This document shows, one piece after another, positions 1 to 11,800 of a DNA stretch of 64,000 nt; positions within the stretch are counted from its first letter, which is position 1; the number at the start of each line of letters is the position of its first letter. Below the pieces are notes generated by a model that searched no databases, had not been told where the DNA came from, and was given only the letters and a program-made list of their open reading frames with translations. This DNA comes from Climacium dendroides (lineage: Eukaryota > Streptophyta > Bryopsida > Hypnales > Climaciaceae). Position numbers and translations under genes: made by a program. The stretch is taken from contig OX467092.1 of NCBI GenBank assembly GCA_950106755.1, positions 10,106,001 to 10,170,000 of the forward strand. The letters are read 5' to 3'.

Positions 1-984
1 TAGGGGAGTGATTGACAATTGGTTCCTAGTAGTTCACCTAGAATCATATACTTTGGTCCCCAAGTAGCCATAAGCATAGAAATGACTACATTATGACTAT
101 TTGGGCAGTTTCTGTGTAGACATAACCACAAAAATGACTGCTTTGTGACTATGTGGGCACCCTCTGTCTTGAAGTAGCAAGTGCATGCAACCAATTAGAG
201 AATTTAAAAAAACATGATTGTAATTACAACTCCACTTATCCTCTAACATTTATTAAGGAAACTTCTGTATAGACATGTTTTTTTACCTTCTCTGCCTGCA
301 CTTTTTTCTTCTGAATGGGCTTTGGCCTTGCTCCTCCCTTGCCAGATTTTGACTGCAGAATGCAAAGAATACAAGGTTAATTTAGTGAGTACATGATAAA
401 TGAGGGAACATGTAGGCCTAAGATTGAATGAAATGGAATCACAAGTCTATTCACTTAAGAATCCTTCTACAAAGACATTGACAACATCATCAAGGTTGTT
501 ACCAACTTTTAACATGTCATTGTGAATTTAAAAATGTTTGGTATTCACTTCTGGGTAAAAACGAGGTAATAGGAGCCAAAACCAACATCCTATGGGTGGT
601 TTTTAAAGCTGGTTTTAAGTGGAACTTGGATGAGTTGTACACGTAGTTAATTACAAGCACCACATTACATGCTGACAGTGGACCAACGGTTTTTTTTGTC
701 ATTCTTTCAATTCAACGAGTTTGACTCTGCTCAGGTTCCGCTCTGGCGCTCACGTTGTCTGATTTTTTGTTTGGTCATATTTTGTTTTGGCGGCGCTTGC
801 ACTATGCGCAGGCTGTTGATGTGCTCAACTTCTGAACTTTGCAAATCTTGTGTAGGGTTAGTTTGCTCAGATGCGAGGTTACAATTCTAGTCTCAGTCAG
901 TGTACAATTCAGGGTTTAGGTGGGATTTGAGCACATTGGTTTGGTTTTTGCTTACCGCTGAATTTGCTCAGTCTATTGCGCACA
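1..984. other. Upstream flank with a short direct repeat
   Basis: Positions 57-180 hold two related copies of about 50 bp built around ATGACT and TGTGACTATGTGGGC. They resemble the TGACTGC-rich MITEs elsewhere in this window and may be a fragment of one. Apart from a possible minus-strand exon at 287-352, I see no gene, promoter motif or RNA here. The short open frames lack any recognisable domain. Confidence 0.35.
287..352 (-). CDS. Possible isolated exon, lysine-rich, unknown
   Basis: On the minus strand a CTGCAG acceptor (353-354) and a GTAAAA donor (285-286) bound 66 nt that read open as 22 codons, SKSGKGGARPKPIQ followed by KKKVQAEK. The strong splice signals and basic composition look exon-like. 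I could not find a flanking exon on either side, and I do not recognise the family. It could be one exon of a minus-strand gene that runs off the left edge, or chance. Confidence 0.2.
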
Positions 985-3900
985 ATGGAGTCAAAGGTGG
1001 TGCGAGGAGAGTCCGCAAAACTTTCGAGAGAGAGGAGGGGATCGTTTGACAAGAAGTAGAAGTCTACAAAAGTCCCTCAGTCTGTTCGAGAGTTGCTTCT
1101 AGAGTTAGCATCTCTTAAACTGCAGACAACTGAATTTTTTGTGAAGGAGAGAGGCTTGTCTGGTTGTAGTCTAAACCCTAAGCATTCCGCGGATATGGCC
1201 TGTGTGACCCCGGAGAAAATCGAGGAAGTTTGGGGAAAGTGTTCAACGTTTAAGACAACAAACACTACTCTGAGTCCACAAAGTAGATTAGAGCTTCTCC
1301 AGTTGTGTGCTAAAATTTACGGGAAGTCTGAGATTACAAATAATGAGTTCATGGCTTGGGTGGTAAAAGGCTACATTGCTGGATTGATGGGTTTTGATGT
1401 GAATTGAGCATCCGCTGCTGCATTGACGAATTTACTTCTTATCAGCCGATTAGAGGGGGAACTTTTGAAGAGAGATCTTACAGAAGAGGAGGCTACTGCC
1501 CTAAAGCATTTGGCGCCTTATGCTATTGCAAAGCCTTCCGTTTCCCACTCGAAGGCTAGTGGAGCAGCCAGCGGTTTGGGGTCACAACCGGTGGAAGCAA
1601 AGTTGCTCTTTGGAAAATTCAAGCCGGGCGATGTCAAATTATCTCCTGCATCGATAGCGGAGATTGTTCAAGCAGAAGAGGTTTTGGTTGTTGAAGGCGA
1701 GCTGCTGGCGAACACCGAAAGTAAGGAGAGGTTTTTGAATTCTTCAAAATCTAGCATTGCAGAGAGAATCATTGGATTCAAATTTGGGGTGGACGATCAA
1801 AATGCTAATGCAAAGGAAGCGGCTGAGAACGTGAAGGTGGTGGAGGAAGGATTGCGGCAAAACAATCTATTAATCTCAGCATTAGAGACAAATGTGAGTA
1901 ATTTCTTGCTATTCGGTTTAGGATTTTTGTTCAGTTTCATGTAGTTCAGATCAGGGTTTAGGATTTAGGGTCCACAGTCCTTTAGTGATCTTGATGGGAT
2001 TCGGGTTTAGGGCTTAGGGTGTCACTGCCTGGAATTTGTCTTGCTCTAGCAGGGATTCTAGCTTTGTGATGTCTTCTGAGTTTAGGGTATTTTCTCTTTC
2101 TCTCTTAACAAGTACAACAATTCAGAGACAACCTCGATGAAGGCAATGATCTGTTTGTTGTTGGATTACAAAAGTTAGAGAGCTTGAGGTTAGAGCGACA
2201 AGTGCAATGTAAGAAGCTAGAGTATGCTAACTTCAGTTTTGAAGACTGTCAAAAAAGGGCCAAGAAAGCAAATGAGTTGTATACCGATGCTAGTCTAGAT
2301 ATGTGGAAATTTGAGGCTGACATGGCAGTGGTGAAGAGAGAGTTGGAGGAGGTGCGATGATACAAGGATGCAGTTGCGGATCAGATCGACCGGATGCAGC
2401 AAGGAGGAGGAGTGGCTTGCTGGCCAAAACCTTGCCTGCATCCTCATTTGTCAGATGAGGCCGGAACTGTGTTCGAATTGGAAGCCTGTTCTTTTTGTAA
2501 CCGGTGGTACACATCGTTTGATGTTGTTATGGCAAGCTGCAGGCATTTGTATCATCCATTCTGCATTGCCAAGGTTGCAGAGACTGAAAATGCGTGTGTG
2601 ATTTGCAAAAAGACTTTTCATCCGGCATGGTAGAGTTCATTTGGTTTCCGCTCACGGGAATTAGGTGTCGAAGATGACGTTGCAAAGTCATCGTTGGCAA
2701 GATCCATGGAGGAGCTGAGTGAGACTTTGAAGGACAGTTTTGGTATTCCAATCCTTGAATGTGAGTGAATCCCTCAACTTTGATGCTTTACTAATTTGGT
2801 GCTTTACTAATTTGGTGCTTTGGCATTGTTGTTGGGCTTTAGTGACAAAATATGATTGTTTTAAGTGCTTCCACATTTACAGTATGGTTTCGGGTTGTCC
2901 TTGGATGCTGGAACGTAGTTGCAATTGTACTTGCCTTATTGGAGTACTCATCAGTTTTGGCTTGGGTGCTGGGACATAGTGACAAGGGTACTTGGCTGCT
3001 GGAATACTCTTTTTTGTTGTGCATGGTGTTGGAATACTCGAGCTTTGAAGCTTTGGTACTAGATACTCCTGAGTTTAGGCTTGGGTGCTTAATACTCAAG
3101 TGTTTATACTTGATTTTGGGCTTGGCCGCTAGTAATTCTTGTGTTTGTACTTCGGTTTTTGCTTAGCTGTTGGTGATTCTCGTGTTTGTGCTTTGGTTTT
3201 TGCTTAGTTGTTGGTGATTCTTGTGTTTGTGCTTAGATGTTGGTGATTCTCGCTTGGTGCTTAGGTTTGTGCTTAGTAATTGATGATTTTTGTCTTTGTG
3301 CTTAGATTTGTGCTTAGCTGTTGATGATTCTCGTGTTTGTGCTTGGATTTGTGCTTGGGTATTGGATACTCATGAGTTCAGACTTGGTTTTCTGCTTGGC
3401 TATCAGTATCGAGGGTGTTCGTGCTTTAGTTCGTGCTTAGGTGCTGTATACTCACGTATTGATGCTTGGGTGGTTAGTATTCACTTATTCTGTACTTAGA
3501 TGATGTAAACTTACATATTTCTGCTTGGGTGGTTGGTATTCACTTGTTTTGTGCTTAGGTGTTGTATACTTACGTATTTCTGCTTGGGTGGTTGGTATTC
3601 ATTTGTTTTTTGCTTAGGTGCTATATACTCACGTATTTCTGCTTGGGTGGTTGGTATTCATTTGTTTTTTGCTTAGGTGTTATATACTCACGTATTTCTG
3701 CTTGGGTGGTTGGTATTCACTTGTTCTGTGCTTAGGTGCTGGATATTCAGACATCAAGTGCAGGGTGCTGAATACTCACTTGCTCTATGCTTAGGTGCTA
3801 GACGCCCATGCATTTGTACTTAGATTCTGGAATACTCATGAATTTCTTGTCGGACACAAAAATGTGTTCTTCAAATTCTGATTAGGGTATATAACAAGCG

Positions 3901-5001
3901 GGGGTTTAGGAATTAGCAATTTTGAATTACTGAACGTGCTCAAAGTAATTCGGAGGTTGTTTTGGATAGCAATGGATCACATTTAGGATCTCGAAATTAA
4001 TCAGAGCAAAGCCTGAGCTACTTAAATACATAGGGTATGTATAATTGGGTCTCTATTGTGCTGTTGGTTTCATTTATTGCAATGAAGACATAAATAGTGC
4101 TGGGTTAGGCTATTTTTGGCAAATTTTGAGTGACTGGTTGTGTCTTTTGTTTACAGGGTCACAATCTAAGGGGAAACAATCGAATAAAGGATCGTTTGGA
4201 TCAATCTATCAAGTACAGCCCGGAGTCTAGGCTTGCATTTCAGGTAGCAGATTGAAAGATGCTACACCACTTCAGGAGGGGCTTAAAGACCGTCCTGAAA
4301 CAAAATCAGCTCTTCATGGTGACGATTTCGATGAGGTTGACTCCCCAGTTAAGGAGGCAGCAAGTGTTACAAGCAACAATACCCTAAATCCTGACTTGGC
4401 AACAATGTTGAAAACAAAGGATATTGATGCAATGTTGTTGTGTCCTCCCGAAGAAGCGGGTAAGTTTGAATTTGCTGGTTGATTCCCCAAAGATGCCAAT
4501 GTTTTCAGTTATTGTGAGTGTATATTTTCGTGTCTGAATTCATGTTGTTGGCTTTCTCAGCGCTAATTTGCACCCTACTAGATTCCTATCTCCGCAGCCA
4601 CGCAGAGTACGGTGATTGCAACGAATCTGATGGAGCCAACTCATTCAGTAGAGTTGAGTCCAGTGGAAGCTAGTTTACAGGAGTTGAGTCCAGTGGAGTT
4701 GAGTCTAGCAGTGGCAAGTCCGCCTGATACAAGTGGCAAGAGATACTCTTTTAGTGTAAAGAGATCTTGTGATCCATGTGTAGATGATTCTAGCATGAGG
4801 AAGAAGCTTAGCAAATCATGTGCGTCTAACGAGAGTGGTGATGCATGTAAAACCACAAGATTGTCTAGACGATCTCCTTCCAAGAACGGAAGTTCTCGTA
4901 GACATGAATGGAGGAAAGGAGATGTACAACCAAAAATCATTGGCTTACAAGTTGAAAAAATACAAAAGGTGGTAACTAGGAGTAGGGTAAAGAACAATTG
5001 A
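985..5001 (+). pseudogene. Coiled-coil/RING-H2 gene with five in-frame stops
   Basis: Exons are 985-1893, about 2113-2760, 4157-4459 and 4598-5001. Donors are GTGAGT, GTGAGT and GTAAGT; acceptors are ACAAG, TTACAG and CCGCAG. The second and third introns join in phase. The product would have an N-terminal alpha-helical part, a charged coiled coil in exon 2 (about 2118-2357), then a RING-H2 pattern at about 2485-2620: C-x2-C, x13, C-x-H, x2, H-x2-C, x10, C-x2-C. A Ser/Thr-rich basic tail ends in TGA at 4999-5001. Such a domain order suggests an E3 ubiquitin ligase, but I recognise no named family. In-frame stops lie at 1057 (TAG), 1405 (TGA), 2358 (TGA), 2631 (TAG) and 4228 (TAG). The first intron joins out of phase (phase 0 donor, acceptor at 2112 needing phase 1), so one indel is possible. 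It is probably a young pseudogene. Confidence 0.6.
2762..3850 (+). repeat. Degenerate minisatellite filling intron 2
   Basis: This intron is built of imperfect tandem copies around GTGCTTAGGTGCTGGATACTC and TTTCTGCTTGGGTGGTTGGT. Copies are most similar between about 3500 and 3730, where the period is close to 60 bp, and more diverged to the left. The open frames here (for example 2852-3166) are products of the repeat, not genes. Confidence 0.7.
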
Positions 5002-8000
5002 TTTTATTTTATACTTGTCCATGTAATTTGTGAAAATATAGTGCAATTGCTCTTTTAATTCAACCTGTTTGAATTTGCTTGTGTGAAATGCATAAAGTTT
5101 TCAGCAATTTGTGGTGCAAGATAGGGTGATACATGAGGTACAAAATGTATTTAATGTTTTGGTTGGTAGATTGGTATTTGAATTTAGGTGGAACTTGGTT
5201 TAGGGTCAGGAAAGGACTTTGACATTTTGAAGGTTAAGATTCTTGATGAACCATTTATAGGTAATCTCCATTTGGGATTAATATTTGACTTTGTGTGCAA
5301 ATTTTTAGCTTACAATTGAGAGTTGTTCAATTGTAATCCATACCTTAAGTTAGGTTTGTTTTGTTTGCTACACAAGGATGTTTTTAGTTGTATATCCCTT
5401 AGTTACATTCTTAGTATGCCCCCTAAGCACTCACCAAGGAATGGTCCACGTGCTCTAAAATTTTGCATAATGCTTGGATCTAGAATGGAGCAATTATGAA
5501 TCTTTGAGTTACTTTTCAATTAAGCTTGATGAGTTCATTACTTCTCTTTTTTTAAATTGGGACAATAATACAAAAGATACTATGTAATTTCTTAATATTA
5601 CTTAATATTACTTAATATTACCAAAGCAAAGGCAATGCAAGCTATTGCCATGGAAAATGAGAATTAGGAGTCATACTATGCTTTTAAAGAATGATGAAAG
5701 CCAAGATTGTTGGGAATGTAGCAATCTAAATAGATCTCATTAAAAAAATTCTACTTTGTGATTGCTAGGAAATCCTATATGTTTGCTAGTAATTTCAATG
5801 TTTTTTTAGATTTTGAAACATGATGGTTGTTTTCTTAAATCCATTTTAAAGATTAGTATTTGAAATGGAAAGTAATTGATGCTCAAATTGTGATGAATTC
5901 TATAATGGATCCTAAGGTTTGGGTAACATTGTTAGTTCTATGCCTAAAATATTACTTATAAAGAGATAAAGTGGTTTAGGGTCAAGACTTGGAGGATAAA
6001 AATCTCAAGAGCAAAAAGTCTCAATTATATAACAAATATGGCCTTTAAATATGAGAAGGTTATGGACTATCTGATTTTCTAGGCAATGTAAGCATGCATC
6101 TTCTTTAAAAAAATAACCATTTCTCAATGTAATTTTGTGTATTTAAAAAAAATTAATTGTTGAAGGCGTTAAGCTAGCTTATTTGAACAATCCCACCATT
6201 GAAATAATGATGATTGAATTCCTTATGTCAAAGAGATATTAATGAATTTGTTTTTTTATCTAATTGTAGACAAATTTTTGCTTAATATTTTGGTAAAGGA
6301 TGGAAATCAAGTGTCTTTTTCCATAAAATACACTCCTACGTCCTCATTTCAATTTTTCATTAATTTTTTTCATTATGTACAATGCAAGAAGTTGTTAAAA
6401 AAATAGAACTCAAGAAATGTCTATAGTCATAGAAGGTGTAAAGGAACTTAAATATAGATGGATCCTAAACCTTTAATCCAATTTTTTCATACTAGTACTT
6501 AAGGTATAAGATCCTAAAGATACTTCTCTAAAAATTAAAAAATTAAATATTGAAGATTATGTAAGGCCCACATGTCATATAATTACCCCCTATTAGGAGA
6601 AGGGATTGTATGTTTTTTTGTCAATAATTGCCCCAAATCACCTTGAATTCAATTTCTTCAAATTACTATTTTTCAATATGAAAATGTACAAATTAAACAA
6701 TTACAATCAAGTTCTATAAGTTAGGAAAATTTAAATTTTTCAACTTAAAATTACATCAAGAGATGCTTGACACACCCCCCTAAGGGAATTTACTTTTTTG
6801 TTTTCTTTTTAAATTATACGTGAATTAAAAGATAAGGTCTATGTAATTCAAAGCAAAGCCATTTTATATAACATGTATGTCTTATCAAAATATGCATGTA
6901 TTCTGTGAATCAAAAACATTTGTCAACTATTGAATTCAAATTTAATATTTTATAATTTCTATCCTAATTCTCCTTTTTCTTTAATGTGATGAGGTTTGTA
7001 CATGATCTCATAGTATCCAAAATAAGCATTACAAGACAAGTAGTTGTGGACTTAGATGTTGTTCCAAAATGAATCCAGTTTCCAAGTGTTGACCAATTGT
7101 ATAATTCAAATTCAAACTCTTCATATTCATTTAATGGTATCTAATATTATTGCCCTATTGTGGACTTGCATTTAAACTTTGACATATTAGCAATCAATTA
7201 GGAAATGTAAATTGAACATAAAGACATACAAACACTTTATAATTTAATCAAATTTTCTTCTATTGCACTTACACCATTGTATTCTTTAATCTAAAGGACT
7301 ACCTTCATAAAAATGGCAATATAGAAACTTTATAAAAAGACATGCACATGATAAAATATTTACATGTTTCGAATGTAGACTTCAATAAGAACTTAAAGGC
7401 GTAGATCAATCCATCATATCTTTTTATGTGCACTAAAATTCAAGACTTATAGGAATATAAACCGATGCTTCATGAATTAATGTATCACATATTTTTTATA
7501 AATGGACTAATATTTGGACAGCTAAGAAATCCATCTTCTTAAAAAAATAAATTAAAATTGTTTAGATTTCTAAAATCATTCTGCCTGTGAAAATATTTGC
7601 ACTATTCTATTTTGAGCATGAGACATGTGAAAGTTACAAGTAGACGATTTGTGAAGATATTTACACAGTTTTTACTCTAAAGTATACTTCCAAATGTCCA
7701 ATTTTAATACCTTCTTTGCAAAGTTTGGTAAAGCTCTACATCATGACACGGTAGAGGGCTAGAATTCATGCCTATAATTGCCCTTGCCTAAGCTAGACCT
7801 AGCCTTTTTATAGTTGCAAAATCTTTAGATAAGACTTTACCCCTTATTAATTTTTTATTCTGTTACTCAAATGTCACAAATTCTCTAGATAAGGCTTTAG
7901 TCCTTATTAATTTTTGCTTCAAGTCCTCAAATGTTGGTCTCTTTGGTGCATTCAAATTCCAAGGCAATACAATCACAGATCTTTCTTAATTGATACTGAT

Positions 8001-8040
8001 TTAAAGATTAGTAGTGCAGTGACTCCAGACCAGCTGTCAT
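5002..8040. other. AT-rich intergenic stretch
   Basis: No open frame of note, no recognisable gene and no inverted-repeat element was seen. It contains poly-T and poly-A runs and one perfect 10-bp triplication at 5591-5620. Confidence 0.6.
5591..5620. repeat. (CTTAATATTA)x3 tandem repeat
   Basis: Three identical consecutive 10-bp copies. Confidence 0.95.
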
Positions 8041-8046
8041 CCCCCG

Positions 8047-8560
8047 AAATCAAGCTGGCTTTCTTTAGAATGAGACACAACATCCCATGCTACCGTAGCA
8101 ATGAAGCTGCGTGACGAAATCAAGCTGTCTTTTTTCAATTTTGCTCCTAGGCATCCATCTTTCTTCAGAATGAGATGCAGCATCCCATGCTACCCCATCA
8201 ATGAACACTACAACAAAAGTAGTGTTTTATGACTGCAAAATATGACTGCAAACAGTCGTAAACGACTGGAGTCAGTCATATTTTCTGATTTTACGACTGC
8301 TTGCAGTCATATTTTGCAATCATAAAACACTGCTTTTGTTGTAGTGGAAGCTACTTGACGAAATCAAGCTGTCTTTTTTCAGTTTTGCTCTCAGGCATCC
8401 ATCGCATGTTTAATGCAAGCTGCAATTTTTGTAAATTTTGGTTTTGCTAGTGCAACTCTAGCAATGAAGCTGCAGTGCAAAATAAAGTTGGCTTTTTTCA
8501 GTTTTGGCAAAGGCATCCAAAGTATGTTCACTTCAAAGGATTTGAAGCTGCAATTTTGTG
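8047..8560 (+). repeat. Short tandem repeat, about three copies
   Basis: Copies share the blocks CATCCCATGCTACC, GCAATGAAGCTGC, GAAATCAAGCTG and CTTTTTTCAGTTTTG, then GGCATCCA. The first copy runs from about 8047, the second is interrupted by the MITE at 8206-8346, and the third is diverged (to about 8560). No function is apparent. Confidence 0.7.
8206..8346. mobile_element. 141-bp CACTA-like MITE with 3-bp target duplication
   Basis: The element starts CACTACAACAAAAGTAGTG and ends with its near complement, CACTGCTTTTGTTGTAGTG. The two arms of about 45 bp pair nearly throughout and contain TATGACTGCAAA motifs. It is flanked by GAA at 8203-8205 and 8347-8349. CACTA ends and a 3-bp duplication are typical of non-autonomous En/Spm (CACTA) elements. 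The neighbouring tandem copy at 8083-8140 shows the same site without the element. Confidence 0.9.
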
Positions 8561-8898
8561 GGATTTTGGTTTTGCCAGTGCATCCTCAATGCGGTGCAAA
8601 AATATTTCACCATATATACCACAATGAATCCCCAATTGCAAAACAGTTGGGCCTAAAATTATCACAAGTACATAACTAGAAAGCATGTTGAAAGTCATCA
8701 TCAGGGGTCTTATTTTTCAAATCTCAGTGTTAAATGCAATACTAGTATTGAAAGTAAGATCAATTTACAAAGTCTAAAACCAAAATTCAGTTTATCATGC
8801 ACAATTATTAAGTATTTCATGTATCACCATTGGAAAAGTAAGTCGTATTAAAAAAAATACGGTGAAAAGGGCAAATTACAAGAGCATCTAGGTTCTAG
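8561..8898. other. Spacer downstream of the transposase-like gene
   Basis: No gene or structured repeat recognised. It probably includes the 3' flank of the minus-strand transposase-like gene. Confidence 0.5.
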
Positions 8899-11800
8899 TC
8901 TAATAACACGGCACACCTCAGGGCCTCATCAATGATCTCTTTGACATCTGCCTTCAATTCAAACCCTGATAACCTACTTTTGATAGGATGTGCAATAGGA
9001 GGCAAACTAAATTTGGAAGTGAACACCAAATGGCTATAAACCATACTTGGTTCTCTGTCATTTCTTAGCAAATACGTTCGACTCCCTTCTTTGAGCCTCT
9101 CATACCATATTCCATTGAAAACAACATCTCCAGCAAAATACGTGTTTTCATCTGGGTCAGTGAAGGTCTCCTCAATAGTGTACGTTGCCTTCACCACGAT
9201 TATGAGCCACCACGGCTCCTCTTCAAGTGGGGCTCGTACAGCAACATTATCCCCCAAGCACAAACCATCCGCAATCCACTCTCCACCAGTGCCAGCTTCC
9301 ACCTCCTCATTTACATCATAAAGTCTTCGAGCCTGAAATGGAACTTTGGGTCTCAACCTGTACAAACTGAATTCTCGGACATGGTCTAATTGGTAGCAAG
9401 TATGCTGGGTCTCATACCCCAAACACACATAGCAAAAACAAGACAACTATCGATACTACAGGAGTGTTGGGTCTCTTGCTGTCACCGAACGGCATTGATG
9501 GTTCGACATGCTTCCCGGTACACGTTCCGCTTGCCTGTTGTCATTTCGGTCCACACTACCTAGGCCAATTCTAGGAATTAGCCAGAAAATTTTTGATGTC
9601 TCACTCCGGGCACTTTGGGGTCCTGCGTGCACCTTTAGAGCTTGTCTGTTCAAGAACTAAACAATCTCAGCAGCACTCTGTAGCTTCCTTCCATCCGCTT
9701 TCAGCTGCTCTTTACAGAGCTCTCTCTTCAGCAAGGCACCTGCACCATCTACTTCTCCCTTCCCGTGACCAGACCCAAAATAATTCCAAGACATTTGGCA
9801 ACCATCTACCAATGTGGCACTGCTAGTCAACTTAGGATATCTACTTATGAAATACCAAGCACGTGCACTCTTAAATTGCCCGCTACATCCATCTGACCAG
9901 ACTATATGGTTATTGGGGGTGAAACCTTGGCCCTTCACATGTTCCCAATTCAGCATAAGACAATGTTGGACAAAAAGAGAGTCATGAGTTTTATCATCAG
10001 ATACATAATAATGAGTTTCTTTCAACAAAAGAGCCTCATTGCTATCTCTGTCCCAATCAGGGTTTAACTTGTAAGTGATATGAACCAAGATTGTGACCTG
10101 ATCATTGTGCCAATGCATACTTTGTATCTCATTTTGAACCTTTAAAGTATAATTTTTTGAAAAATCAATGCAAGAGATTAAAGTTCCAGGAGGAACAGAG
10201 GTAAACAACTCTTTAAATTGATAATCCTGCCAAGATGCTACATAATTATGCAACACAAACGCTTGCAACTTGGGTTTCAGGTAATTGATCAACTCACGGG
10301 GAGTTGTTTCTTTATATTCCAAGGTTGAGGCTTTCCTTGGGATTCCTTCCTCCGTTGTCCCCACCACCTTGTATCCGATGCTCTTCCACTTGATGATCTG
10401 CTCAGATGTCATTTCCTGCGGACAAATCCGAAGCATCTGGATTCCACAATCCACACATTCACCCATTAAATAGTCCTGCTTGTGCCACATTGACAATTCG
10501 TCTTTCTTGCACAAAATGGATGTCCACAGGTTAGTCAGCCTCTCATACACTTGAAGATGAGCTGCACACATACTACCTGCACCTTCACCACACCCTAAGC
10601 CACCACAGATCATCGCACAATCACAAGAACAATCTAAATGAATTCCCTGTCTATCAGTCCTCATAATGTCGAGAGCAATCATCGGCTCTATCAACTCCTG
10701 GTGGTATCGGCAACAACAGGTATTCCACATTCGCAACCGCTTGACCCACCACGGCTTCAGGTTCTCAAAAGAAGTCAAGCTACAAACAAGGTCAAGGTTC
10801 TTGGCCTTGAAAGCCGTATAAAATTCGAGCTGCATACCAGTTAACACAAATCAAAGAAATCAGAACCTGTGCTCAGGGGTCCACAAGCTGACATTCGCTG
10901 CAAGCAAAAAGATCACATGGTTCAAAGTACCCTAAGCATACTACCTTCAGATACAAGTCCGACAAAGTGAAAGCACATTAGGCACCTTAAAACTTGTACC
11001 AAAAGCAACCCAGGATCCTAAGCAACCCAACACTCTCAGCAACCAGCACCCTAAGCAACCAGCACCCTAAGCATTTTCAATACCAAAGTAGGAGTCCAAA
11101 AAAGTACTTGAACCATAAGGCCACAAGCAATCCAGCACCCTAAGCAATCCAGCACCCTAAGCACCTTCAATACCAAAGTAGGAGTCCAAAAAAGTACTTG
11201 AACCATAAGGCCACAAGCAATCCAGCACCCTAAACAATCCAGCACCCTAAACACCTTCAATACCAAAGTAGGAGTCCAGTAAAAGTACTTGAACCATAAG
11301 GCCACAAGCAATCCAACACCCTAAGCAATCCAGCACCCTAAGCACCTTCAATACCAAAGTAGGAGTCCAGTAAAAGTACTTGAACCATAAGGCCACAAGC
11401 CACCAGTACCCTAAGCAATCCAACACCCTAAGCAATCCAACACCCTAAGCACCTTCAATACCAAAATAGGAGTCCAGTAAAGTACTTGAACCATAAGGCC
11501 ATAAGCAATCCAGCACCCTAAGCACACCACTCAGCGCAACAAAACTAACAAATGATTTCAAGTATTTCAAGTACACCCTTTTCAGCACAAAAGCAAGGCA
11601 AAAGAAAGGGATATAGCTGAAGCACCCTAAGCACAGGCTATAGTGCACTTTTAGCACAGCAAGTGACATTCACTGTGAGCACAAGCAACAAATGGATCTA
11701 AGTATCTCAAGCATGCAACCTTCAGCACGTAAGCAAGATAAAGGCAGTGAACTTTCTAATCGCATTGGCATTGTAAGCAGAAAAGCCTAACGGGTGATGG

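Noticed and set aside
2852..3499. Plus-strand frames within the RING gene's intron
   Set aside because: Products of the intronic minisatellite; no homology or splice support.
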